Below, in pieces: positions 53,993 through 64,000 of a DNA stretch of 64,000 nt. A model generated the notes under the pieces. It did not search any database and was not told where the DNA came from. It worked only from the letters and a program-made list of their open reading frames with translations. Each line of letters begins with the position of its first letter. Within the stretch, counting starts at the first letter, position 1. A program made the translations under genes and the position numbers. Origin of the DNA: Areca catechu (lineage: Eukaryota; Streptophyta; Magnoliopsida; Arecales; Arecaceae); NCBI GenBank assembly GCA_021397845.1, contig CM038040.1:22758315-22822314 (forward strand), read 5' to 3'.

Positions 53993-56900
53993 ATGAAGAC
54001 GACGGCGGCGGTGGCGAGCCTGACTGTGAGAGACCGCCGGATCCTGGCGGCGGTGAGCACGGGTACGGCGGCACTCTCTCTGGCGGGATCGGCCTTCATC
54101 GTGCTTTGCTACCTCCTCTTCAAAGAGCTCCACAAGTTTTCCTTCAAGCTCGTCTTCTTCCTCGCCCTCTCCGTAATCTCACCTTCTCTTCTTTGTGCTC
54201 TTATTTTTATATCTTTTGACTTCTTTCTGATAAGATATGCGGCTAGAGCTCAAGATCTCTTTCTTCGATTGATTAGTTATAGATTTATAGTAACTATGTG
54301 TGGCAATATTTGCTTCCATGAATACAGAAATAATGTCGGAGAATGAATGGATCCGGCAGGCAACAACGAAAATTTGAGTACTATTTTGTTGTATAACCAT
54401 TAGCGGACGTCAGATGCTCTGAATTATGAGGGATCAGTTGTGCACTTTGACACTGTGCTAACCCAATTCAATGGTTGAGACAGCTCCTTTCATACAATTA
54501 GACTGCAGTATGCTCGCAAGCTTTTCTTGCATTATTTCATGGGTGGAGTGAGATTAATGGCCTATTGCTTTATAGGATTATGAAGTTGCTATTTGTGCCC
54601 GATGCAAATGAAAGCTGTGACATGAAGATGCTGCACTGTAGTAGATTCAAGATGCATTAATGCTGAATAATGAAATGTTTAATATGTCAACAGAGGAAAT
54701 GAAAGACATCCATCTTATAAACCACAGGTTCTAGGAGTTCCAAATGTTTTTCATTTTCATTTGCTTGGATGATGGTATGGTTGGCAGGTTTAATATGTCA
54801 ATTTCATCGACACAGCTAAGTTGATTTTGGTGTGCATGTTGGCAGGTATTTTTATATCTTATTTTATTATTTTTTGAAAGATAACCGTAACCATAACCAT
54901 CAAACTTGATCCTAATTATTTAGGGTCAGCTTTATGCTCCATCTCCAAACATTCCTATTGTGGCTTCCTCCAAGGGCAATGTGTTAGCCTCCTTGCCTAT
55001 CGAGTTAGGCCTTGGCCAGAGTTATCAGATCCAGATTAGTCATTTACATGAGCAGGAGCCATGTTAGTGGATAATCAGTTTAACCACCAGGTTAACTGAT
55101 CAAACCTGAGAGAGATGATGAAAGAGGAATTGGTAGTGCGGGGGAAGCAGAGTCGAAACCTATCAACTCCTTGGACATGGTTTACAAAGTTGCCTCCTGT
55201 CTTAGTTAAGTGAAGTGGAATTAGAAACTAACAACTATTGAAAATTCCTAAGTGACACAATGCAAGAAAATTCCTAAGAGACACAATGCTAGAATCAAGG
55301 TAAGTCAACAATGCAGAAGAAGGAAGCAACCTTTGAAATGCCACGAATGTAAGAATAATGAATTTAAATGCTGGTTGGCATATTTGCAGTCATGATATGC
55401 ATGGAATGCACGATTCATGCCATGTTGGTGCTTTACAAGCGTACACACTGGCAAGGTACTATCTGCTTGCCAATTTTTGCTGAGCATTGGTAATTTGTTA
55501 CTTTTTTTAGCATAGCCTGTCATTGGCATGTTATACTTGAATTTTTATTTAGAGCCCATGTTCTCAAGAGATCCATCCTTGCAACTAATGATTGCTAATT
55601 GGACTCAAAGCAAAGCTGATGTATAGAGAAGCAAATTGGAACAAAATTCTAATGAGCAAGGATTGAATGGGTCAGATGACATTGTGTTAGATGATTGTCT
55701 CTACATCTTTATGCATTAGAATTGGACAGTGCTCCGAAAGTCAGTTCAAAGTCTTTTGTTTTGTTGGAGTGAAAATAATGTTGGGGGTACAACACTATGG
55801 TGTTATGCATCAGACACGTGTTTTGAATTGAACACATGATAAATATGGATCAGATTAGTCTGACACTGTGTTAGTATAGGTTGGGTTGGAAAATTGGAAA
55901 ATGCATCTGTTTACAATGTCACAACTAGATGGTATTATATGGAGGGGAGGAAGAGGGTTAGGAGACATAAGCATTAACAACAACATTTATTTGGTGAGGT
56001 ATGTGTTTGGTTAAGAGGAAATGGCAGACCAGAACTTGGGCTTCAGTTAGAGTTGCAAGTTCTGCATTTTTGGTTTGGGGAAAGTGGAACATGAACCATG
56101 GATCTGAAGCTTTGGTTTCCCCAAAAAGGTGCCAAAGTGACTTTAGTGTTTGTGGGTGGAAGTTTTTTTCTGGGAAGTGGATTTTGGCACTTTTAAGCAA
56201 TGCTTGTATTTTTTGCTTGCATTTTTTAGCAGTTCTTTACAATTAAGCATGCCCTAGTTTGGTCTTCTTATGTGACTGTTACCTATTTAAGGCCTAGTTC
56301 ATCTACATATAATATTTTTCTAGTAATTTCTATTATTCTCCATATAGCCCTTCTTTAACCATCTTTAGGACCCTAAATGCCCTATACTGCACTCTCCCCC
56401 AATTGTGCCACTGGCAGCCTTCGTATATTGTTTGGATATCTATTTCTATTCTCCTAGCCAATATCCTCATCCTTGCTATAATCATGAACTCAGTTTGCCT
56501 CCACTTAAATCCATACAAAGGTTTTAGTCTCAATGTTATTTAACAATCACATGACACATCTGCTATACTTTTCCACTTAAATCTTCATTCTTCAGTGTCT
56601 ATTGTTCTCACATGCACATGCATTAAGTATTTATGGCTCTAATCCTAAATGCAATGCCTACTATAACTCTTAGTCTGATTTCTGTTTTAAGCTGAAGAAA
56701 CATGCTATTAGTCTAGAGTTAATCACTATCTTTATATGGACATACAGTACATCCTCAAAAATGCAACTTTTTCTTTGTATGGTAGCTTGGAATTCCTCTT
56801 TTGCTTATTTCCCTTTGGTTTCTTGATAAAGGTTTAGTCAATACTTTGTCTGTATTTCATTTATATGCCAATCCCTTGCATATGAATAATTATTACTCTG

Positions 56901-59900
56901 CATTATGTTTCTTCTGATCAAGTGTTTTTTTGTTGCAGGACATGTTTTGCAGTTTCTTCACTATAGTTGGGTATGTTTCTTTGATTTTAATGGCAAAATT
57001 ACCTGGGTAGTTGAGTGTTGCCTTCAAAATTTTTTTATTTTTCTCTTTAGTGGGCCGAACTGATAATTTGCTAGATAACACCAATATATCTTTATTTTCC
57101 TTTGGAGCATTACACTGGATGGCTTACATATGGAGTTTTCAATTAGAATAAAAACCCTATTTTCTTTTTTTATTATTATTCTGGCTGAACCATCCTGACC
57201 TTTCTTTCCCCGAACACTTTAGTTGTGTAGTAGTTTGGAGGTTTTCCAAATACTTTCTTCCAAGGATTGCGGTACCGTCCTGTACGGCTCGGAACGGGGC
57301 ATATCGTACCGTACCGGCCAAGAGCCGGTACGGTTCACCCATATAAAACGGTCCGGCCTCTGAACCATTAAAAAAATAAAAAAAATTATATTTCCATGCC
57401 GGTATGGTACGGTACGGTACCATACCAGTACGTACCATCCGGTTCATTCTGGTTCGGGTCTGGTTCAGGTTTGGTTAAGTAATTTTTGCTTGAAAGGGGG
57501 AAAAAGATCTTTTTTCCTCAATTTTTTTATTGTCGGTACGTGTACCGGTACAGTATGGTACGGACCGTACCGTACCATACCGGCCGCTGACCAGTATGGC
57601 TCCCGGTACCGGTTCAGCGATCCTCGCTTTCTTCCAAGATGAACAGCCTTGTTTCATTTCAGATATGAAATAAGAACCCTTGATCTAATATAGTTTCTGA
57701 GCTTTAGATCTGTTCAGTCCCTAAACTAGATCAAATCATGAGATAGAAACCTGTTCGCTTATCCCATTAATCAGGATATCTGATTTTTCTGGATCTGGCT
57801 ATTGACTTGGTAAATGGGTAGATTTATTGTGCTATTCAATATGCACCTCGCTTGTAGAACTGATTGTTATAGGCCCAGGAAACTACTGAAAATGTTAGAA
57901 ATCCAAGTGGAGTAAAACTACCTAAGGTTGCATCAGTTTCAAAACGTGTAGCAAAAATTATATACATAACCCTCACAGATACTGAGGGCATTCTTGGTTA
58001 TGATTATAACAATAACTTGTGTGGGATGCTGATATCATGAAGTTTTCCTTTATTCTTCAGAGACCTTTCCTCTAGGGACCTAAGGAAGCAAAAAGAGAAA
58101 AATTGTTAGTCGCTTCTTTGGCTGTTTTTCTTCCTTTTAGTTTCCCCCCTGCTACTGCTTATAGTTCTGAGGTAATATAGTTAGTTTCATGCTATCATTT
58201 CTGTAGTTTTTTTGTGGATACAAGTTTCAATTAAATGAAATCACCAGGGATTAAATTTTTGAAGTTCGCTATGTTTTCTTCATTAATGATATCTAATGAT
58301 GCCTGCATCCTGTAATCCTTCTCTATATTAATGACTCGTCCAGAATGACCCTGTTTTCTTGTATCATCCTGCAGGGATCCTTCAAAGGGATTTTTCTGCT
58401 ATGCTCAAGACTATACTGCACACTTCTTCTGTGTAGCATCTTTTTTATGGACTACAACAATTGCATTCACTCTCCACCGAACAGTTGTTAGACACAAAAC
58501 AGATGTCGAAGATTTTGAATCAGTTTTTCACTTGTACGTTTGGGGTATGCTTTTTGTTTGACTCTTCCCATGCTAGTTTTCTTCAGAAAACCATTCTAAA
58601 AACCCATAATCGACTCTTTAAAGGAACTTTATTGAAGCCCTTTCCACATTCTAGAGTTGAAACTGAATCAATATCTTAAGCTTATCTTATGAAGTCTAAG
58701 AATAGCATGTATTGAGATGAAAATCTGGCAAAAATATGAGTCAAATTGAATAATATCTCAGTTAATGAATAACATTTTAGAGATGAAATGTAATTGTTTT
58801 GCAGTATGCACCGAAAACTTCAACAAAAATAAGGATAATGGCTTGAAGTTCAGATAACGGGATGGAGAAGAGTGGTTATGATTTATGAGAGAGGCCTTTA
58901 AAGACTTAAAGTGAATGTATAAAAATAAATAGAAACAACACCCACCCCTCAAAAAAAAAAAAGAAAAAGAAAAATTTAGATGAAGGATGAAAAAGGATTA
59001 ATTGCATCTATTGGAGTTTCTGCAGGCACAGTTCATGTTGACCTTATATTCACAAAAATGATCCTATATGAACATGTTTTTTGCAGCCACATTCGTGGAC
59101 GTACATGTACTTATGAACTTTTATGCAAATGGAGTACATCTCAAATCCTGTTTTGTTAGATCAAAAGGGTCCCTATGGTGGGAATGTTAGGTACCTTTTC
59201 TGGTCTGAAAATATTGCATAATTATGTGATAGGTCTTCATTTCTTTGAAAGGGTCTTCATTTCCTTGAAAGGATGTTGATCAAGTAATAGAAGCACATGG
59301 ACTATGTGCCACCTACTTGTATGAGTTGGCTCTTACAGTTCCTGAGAATCTCAGGACCTTATTCTTGGTGGCAACTTTTATAGAGCTATAGCTAATCGGT
59401 AAATGTGATTCCAGCTTATCGTGAACTGCATGAATCAAAGTGAGTATCTATCTTGTTGTTCGCCTCATTGTCAGCATGGAATGAAATTGCGAACAGTTTG
59501 CTGTGGCTCGCTTGGTTCCACTAGACCATTCTCTTTAGCTATGAGGGCTTAGATTTGAACTGCCACTAGAAGTTATTTTCATGGTAGAGATTGCCAATTG
59601 AATCTATTTGAACTGCAATTACTAAATGCAGTTCCATCTTATTATTTACTGCATGATTCAATCTGAATATCTTATTATTTCCTTTTCATAGTCAGCATGG
59701 ATGAAATTCCAAACAGTATATTGTGGCTTGCTTAGCTTTGCTAGATCTTTCTTTTGGTTATGAAGGCTTGAGATTTGAATGACCAATAGAAGCTGTTTTT
59801 ATGGTAGAGATTGCCATAATATGTTCTGTCTACAGGAAGAGGCAGCAAGTGCTACACAATGTTTATGCTGATCATTCTACAGACTTCAACACCATGTATG

Positions 59901-60817
59901 TTGGAGACATACATAATGCATATGGATTTATCTACTAATTGGTTTTATCTGTTGAATGACCTCCATTTTATTTAATTTTGGATAAGAGTGTGCCTCAGGG
60001 CAATTTTATCTTTTACAAATTGTTGTCGAGTACTCTACTACTAGGCTCTCCTCTCTCCCCTTTACAATTTAGTACCATTTTTCCTGGAACTAGTTTCTGT
60101 GACTGAATTCAGCAAGAATTTAAGTTTCTTTGCCTGTCAAAGATAGTAGCTGGCCCCAACTACTTGGGAAAATGCTGGATAGCTGTTGTTATGGCATGTC
60201 AATTACAGTCACCTGGGAACATTCCCCCTTTGAACTATTCTTCCATAAGAATCACTCTTGACAATTGTGTGAAGTTGGCGTTTTCCTATTTTTTGATACA
60301 TAAGTGCTTGTGACATGTGTAAAATAATACATATCCATTAATGCAGTTAATGAGTTCTCTTAAACTAGTTTTAGTTGCTTATGTTTATTCATCCAGTTAG
60401 TTATGCTTCTGGTGTTATTTACTCTTTTGCATTGCTATTCATGTCTGGTGCTAAAGAAATTGAAAGTTAAAATGTTGTTAGTGAACTTTCTTTGAAAGTA
60501 TTAACATTATTTTTATATGTAGAGTTTAATTTGCTTGGTGCAGCTTGTTATATCCATCTATTTAATTAGGCTGCTTTCTTGATTGTGATTCTCCACTACT
60601 GCTATTGCCTAGAATAATGATGTACATTTTCAGGGATGTGATTATTCTTTTAACAAACATAAATTCAATTGCACAGTGCAGCTATTAAAAAGTTGAAATT
60701 TCATCTGACTATCTTCTGACAGGAACTTCACTAGTTACAACTGTTATACGCTCTATAGGCAGCGAGTATGGACGACCAGGTGCCTGGTGTTGGACTGAAC
60801 CTGCACGCACAGGAAAG
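53993..60817 (+). CDS. GCR1: GCR1 seven-transmembrane receptor, exons 1-4 (partial)
   Basis: GCR1 is the plant cAMP-receptor-like GPCR candidate of the plasma membrane that interacts with the G-protein alpha subunit. Exons: 53993-54172, 56939-56970, 58375-58544 and 60723-60817, total 477 nt = 159 codons in phase. Exon 1 reads MKTTAAVASLTVRDRRILAA and then VSTGTAALSLAGSAFIVLCY (TM1), FKELHKFSFKLVFFLALS; exon 2 DMFCSFFTIVG; exon 3 DPSKGFFCYAQDYTAHFFCV, ASFLWTTTIAFTLHRTVVRH (TM3) and DVEDFESVFHLYVWG; exon 4 TSLVTTVIRSIGSEYGRPGA and WCWTEPARTGK. These follow Arabidopsis GCR1 closely, including the conserved cysteines CSFF and FCYAQ. Introns 1-3 are GT-AG. Intron 4 starts with GC (AAG/GCATGT) and contains a Gypsy element; the remaining exons lie beyond the window. 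The coding frame is intact so far. Confidence 0.93.
54173..56938 (+). other. GCR1 intron 1
   Basis: Donor CTCTCC/GTAATC, acceptor TTGTTGCAG/GAC. Near 54885-55060 is a repeat-like block (GATCCTAATTATTTAGGGTC) of a kind found in plant LINE or MITE tails. No other gene is recognised. Confidence 0.7.
56971..58374 (+). other. GCR1 intron 2
   Basis: Donor GTTGG/GTATGT, acceptor CATCCTGCAG/GGATCC. It contains the GGTACC-rich element at 57265-57626. Confidence 0.8.
57265..57626. mobile_element. GGTACC-rich foldback MITE in GCR1 intron 2
   Basis: Inverted ends GGATTGCGGTACCG and, in complement, GGATCGCTGAACCGG; many GGTACGGTACC-type palindromes. It is flanked by a direct repeat CTTTCTTCCAAG (57253-57264, 57627-57638). 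A 9-12-bp duplication suggests a Mutator-like superfamily. Confidence 0.75.
58545..60722 (+). other. GCR1 intron 3
   Basis: Donor TTTGGG/GTATGC, acceptor CTTCTGACAG/GAACTT. It holds a ~225-bp tandem duplication at 59397-59815. Confidence 0.75.
59397..59815 (+). repeat. ~225-bp tandem duplication in GCR1 intron 3
   Basis: Blocks such as GTCAGCATGGA.TGAAATT, CAGT.T..TGTGGCT.GCTT and ATGGTAGAGATTGCCA recur at 59471/59692, 59497/59714 and 59581/59800. Copies have diverged by substitutions and small indels. Confidence 0.75.
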
Positions 60818-61097
60818 GCATGTTATACTTTATTGTGTAGATGTGCAACCTCACTGACTTGTTGGTTTTTCCTCCAAATGATAATCAGTTCTCGTGAAAC
60901 TATGCATATCAAGGCTTCTAGTTTCTTATACACCATTAGCATATTTAATCAGTCTCCATGCATTATGTAGTGGTAAATAATTGACATAAAACTGTTTGCT
61001 ACTTTTGATGGATCTGACATATATTTGCGTATTCGGTTTTTGAGGACCACACAAGGCATCATGGGTATTCTAGGATAAAAAAAGCCTCCTTTTCGTG
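60818..61097 (+). other. Start of GCR1 intron 4
   Basis: Begins GCATGT, a GC-type donor, and continues as non-coding sequence to the retrotransposon insertion at 61098. TCGTG (61093-61097) would be the left target duplication. Confidence 0.55.
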
Positions 61098-61914
61098 TGT
61101 TGTACCAGGACGGCTCACCCTCAGCCAGAACCGGTCCAGTTCGGCGGACCGACTCAGCCGCCTTCCTCAAGGCTTCAGCTAAGGAGGTCCGGCCCACTGC
61201 TCTCCGTCAGAAGGCCGACCCACCGGAGTTGAGGTCTGAACGACCCTCTCCTACTGGGGTCCGGCACACCGCTCTCCGTCAGAAGGCCGACCCACTGGAG
61301 CTGTGGTCCGAACGACCCTCTCCTGCTGGGGTCCGGTCCATCGCTCTCCTTCGAAAGTCCGACCCACTGGAGTAGAGGTCCGAACGACCCTCTCCTGCTG
61401 GGTCTGGCCCGTCGCTCTCCTTCGGAGGTTCGGCCCTTGGTCCGACTGACCGACTGTCCCACGGCCGGCGTCCGACAGGCGAGTCTTAGCATCCAGGATA
61501 TTCCAGAAGCATCTTTCTGTTGCTGCGGGATCCTGCTATCCCAACGGCCCTGCTCCACTACTTCCACGATGCCGCTGTATCTGCGCGCCACGTGGCCACT
61601 CTCCAGATTCTCTTAGGGGCAGATCGGTCTTTCTCAGCCTCTCCCCTAATGGATTTTGGACTGTTCCGTGCCTATATAAGGTACATAGGGGATCCCGTTC
61701 GAAGGTAGAACAACTCTTCCCTCTCCATATGCTGTTGATCTTTCGATTCCTCCATTCTGTTGCATTCGACCTCCTGCTAACTTAAGCATCGGAGGATCCC
61801 TCGCCGGAACACCACTGGCGCCCTTGGGAACTTTCCTGCAGGTTCGCCCGGGAGAGGAGCGCTCTAGCCCGTCTAGCCGTCCCGGTTCTCGGTCCAGGAG
61901 TTAACGCTGCAACA
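61098..61914 (+). repeat. 5' LTR of the Gypsy in GCR1
   Basis: Begins TGTTGTACCAGGACGG and ends TTAACGCTGCAACA. It carries three ~72-bp units (CGACCCTCTCC at 61243, 61312, 61387), a TATA-like GCCTATATAAGG near 61669, the shared module CTTAAGCATCGGAGG at 61781 and a TTTCCTGCAGG tract at 61832. Confidence 0.9.
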
Positions 61915-61936
61915 GATTGGCGCTAGAGGAAGGGGC
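61915..61936 (+). promoter_or_regulatory. Primer-binding region
   Basis: GATTGGCGCTAGAGGAAGG follows the LTR directly. The tRNA partner is not determined; the TTGGCGC core recurs in Tat-type elements here. Confidence 0.65.
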
Positions 61937-61982
61937 CGCCCTTTTTCTTCTAAAAGGAGGAATCCATCATCCCGGCAAGAAA

Positions 61983-64000
61983 ATGGCTAAGGGAAGAGCT
62001 CCAAATGCCATTGCCACGAGAGATACCTCTCCTTCCAGGTCTGAGAAGCCTCTTCGAGAGAACGATTTCGCTGCTACCACCCCTACTGCTGCAGAACCTA
62101 CCATCACTTTGGGGTTGCAACAGTTCCAAACTTTGGTGAATCGCATTGAAACATTAACGGCTGCGGTTCAGTGCTTCCAGGAAGCAGCCAACAATCGACA
62201 GCAGCTACCAGTTGCTTCCTACACCAACCCCCTGACTGCTGCTGCGGGAGACCGACGGCCAGAGATCCCTCAGCATGGTTCCCACGCCGCTGCGGAGCCT
62301 CAGAGGTTTTTGGGTGATCGCGCCGACGGCAAAAGGGCAAGGTCTGCTTCGCCTTCCTATGCCGAGTCCATCCCCTCCGGCGATCGGCTTGCCGCCGAAC
62401 CGCCGAAGGACGACGGCAGCAAAATCATGCGCATGGAGGAGCGCATTACTGAAATCGCCCTCTGGCAGAAGGCCGAAGGGGGACAGGTATTCGACTCCCG
62501 TTCCCCGTTCTCTGAGAAAATTCTAACGGAGACGATCCCCCGCCACTTCAAGATCCCATAGGTGGACCCCTACGACGGTACCACCGATCCGATGGACCAT
62601 CTGGGCACGTACAAGGCCACATGATGGTCCAAGGCGCCTCCGACGCCCTCCATTGCATTGCCTTCCCTGCAACCCTCAAGAAAACTGCCCGGATGTGGTT
62701 CTCCGCCATCCGGCCAGGTACGATCCACTCCTTTCAACTCGAATCACTTTTTCTTTCCCATTTCAGAACTTGCAGTCGGATCCCGAGGACTACCGACTGC
62801 CTCTTTCTCGTACTGCAAAAGGAGGGAGAGACCCTTCGGGATTTCATGGCCCGTTTTAACTCAGCGGCCATGGAAGTCTCGGATTTAAACGAAGCTGTGG
62901 CGATGTCGGCCTTCAAGCGAGGGCTCTGCTCGTCCAGGCTGACCTTTTCCCTGGACAAGAAGCACCCGACAAGCTATAGTATGTTGCTGGCCAGAGCGCA
63001 GAAGTACGCCCTGGCAGAAGAACAAGCAGCCGGCCGGCGTCAAGTTGAAGGAAGGCTGGCCCCGAAGAAACGGAGCGACAAGGCTCCCGAAGTCCAACCT
63101 CCGAACGACAGTCGGCGGTCGGCCCAACGCCGAAGTCCGAAGCCGAGAGACTTTCCCCGAAGGTTCGAGACTTATGCGCCTCTGTCCCTGCCAAGAGAGA
63201 AGATCCTGATGGAGATCGAGAACGAGACCTTTCTGCAAAGGCCTCGGCCAATGAGGGGCCCTCCTGCCCTAAGGAACAAGGATAAATTCCTTCACTTCCA
63301 CAGAGACCATGGGCACAGTACTGAAGAGTGCCTGCAGATGAAGGACGCCATTGAAGACCTCATCCGAAGGGGATACCTGCGCAAGTATGTCCGACCCCAT
63401 CAGGACCGGGAAGAGGCATCAAATGCCAGAAACCCTCCGGAGGAGGCGGAGCTCCCCAATCAAAGACCAACTGGTGGGGATGTCAGCATGCTGCATCGGC
63501 GATCCGGAGAAAGTCAGGACGGGACGGATATTGCTAAAAGATCCCGAGGCCCCAATGCCATCACTTTCTCCGATGAGGATCTCCTGGAAAATCATGTTTT
63601 CGAGAATGATCCTGTTGTCGTGTCGGCAGTCATTGCCAATTATGATGTAAGGGAAATACTTGTTGATAATGGAAGCTCGACAGAGGTATTGCTGTATGAT
63701 GCTTTTGTAAGAATGAACATATCCAGATCTATGCTGCTGGAGGCCCCTGCGCCGCTGATAGGCTTCGGGGGCAACTCCGTCAGAGTGGAAGGTGAAATAT
63801 TTCTCCCTGTGACAATCGGGACGGAGCCTCCGCAGAAAACCCTCCTCATCAACTTTGTGGTCATACGGACGACCTCACCTTATAATGCTATTATGGGCCG
63901 ACCGGCCTTCAACAAATTCAGAGCCATTGTTTCTACTTACCATCTGTTGGCAAAATTTCCGACCAGGAACGGGGTCGGAGTAATGAGGGGAGACTGCTGA
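61983..64000 (+). pseudogene. Tat gag-protease, two frame breaks
   Basis: The likely start is ATG 61983 (MAKGRAPNAIATRD). An N-terminal region of low complexity (FQTLVNRIETLTAAVQ) leads to gag: ILTETIPRHFKIP, a stop (TAG 62559-62561), VDPYDGTTDPMDHLGTYKA, then a one-base deletion near 62620 that shifts frame, MMVQGASDALHCIAF, SAFKRGLCSSRLTFSLDKKH, a knuckle HFHRDHGHSTEECLQMKDAI without its first Cys, and protease (REILVDNGSSTEVLLYDAF, GFGGNSVRVEGEIFLP). The frame after 62621 stays open to the window edge, where a stop occurs in the last codon. It is close to active but broken at two points. Confidence 0.85.

Larger units (their letters stand above)
61098..64000 (+). mobile_element. Tat-type Gypsy retrotransposon in GCR1 intron 4 (continues past window)
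   Basis: 5' LTR 61098-61914, primer region, then gag and protease to the window edge. It is in the same orientation as GCR1 and lies between its fourth exon and the rest of the gene, so any GCR1 transcript must splice it out. Its LTR family is the same as the solo LTRs at 19296 and 48354. Confidence 0.9.

Noticed and set aside
56333..56533. Minus-strand frame FKWRQTEFMIIARMRILARR in GCR1 intron 1
   Set aside because: No family recognised; it may be old transposon DNA, but there is not enough to call a feature.

Overview
This window is nuclear DNA from a flowering plant. Two host genes with plant-specific relatives (a COPT5-type copper transporter and the GCR1 receptor), long AT-rich intergenic stretches, GT-AG introns and dense LTR retrotransposons all support this. 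The composition and element types fit a monocot, possibly a palm, but that is an inference. Most of the 64 kb is layered transposable elements. I found no bacterial-type operon, CRISPR array or canonical RNA gene.

Host genes. (1) An intact single-exon COPT5-like copper transporter lies at 13490-13924 (+). (2) A small, basic, single-exon conserved-hypothetical gene lies at 44608-44988 (-). (3) The first four exons of GCR1, a seven-transmembrane receptor gene, lie at 53993-60817 (+). Its fourth intron contains a Gypsy element that runs off the right edge.

Layout. 1-1096: 3' part of an LTR. 2799-8181: complete non-autonomous LTR retrotransposon (TSD TCCAT) without pol, carrying captured fragments of SF3B3 and of an LRR receptor kinase plus three tandem-repeat fields. 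8590-13029: decayed LINE with a 445-bp internal duplication. 13490-14800: COPT5 gene and a repeat-rich downstream region. 14801-16922: large foldback element. 17193-18281: solo LTR (TSD CCTAC). 19296-20076: solo LTR (TSD AATAT). 20265-21733: 5' part of a Copia element. 21734-about 28283: CACTA transposon inserted in the Copia, missing its 3' end. About 28290-36233: Tat-type Gypsy element on the minus strand with gag, PR, RT, RNase H, a second RNase H, IN and an antisense ORF; its 3' LTR is missing. 36648-37632: foldback element with a minisatellite. 38950-44155: three copies of a tRNA-type SINE, the first split by a complete but internally deleted Copia element (39366-42148, TSD GATCA). 45727-47446: second large foldback element related to the one at 14801. 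47712-49985: a TIR element split by a solo LTR that is itself split by a second solo LTR (TSD CACGT). 50000-53812: CT microsatellite, foldback repeats, 240-bp tandem repeats and another TIR element. 53993-60817: GCR1. 61098-64000: Tat-type Gypsy, 5' LTR plus gag-PR.

How the parts relate. Several LTRs that otherwise look different share one short module (CTTGAGCGTCGGAGTG-like, then a T-rich tract ending in CAGG) about 120-175 bp before the LTR end. The solo LTRs at 19296 and 48354 belong to the same family as the element inserted in GCR1. The gene-carrying element at 2799 shares its LTR module and a 3'-region tandem repeat with the Tat-type element at 28-36 kb, so it was probably mobilised by proteins of that lineage. 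All family assignments come from reading the sequence; no database search was run.
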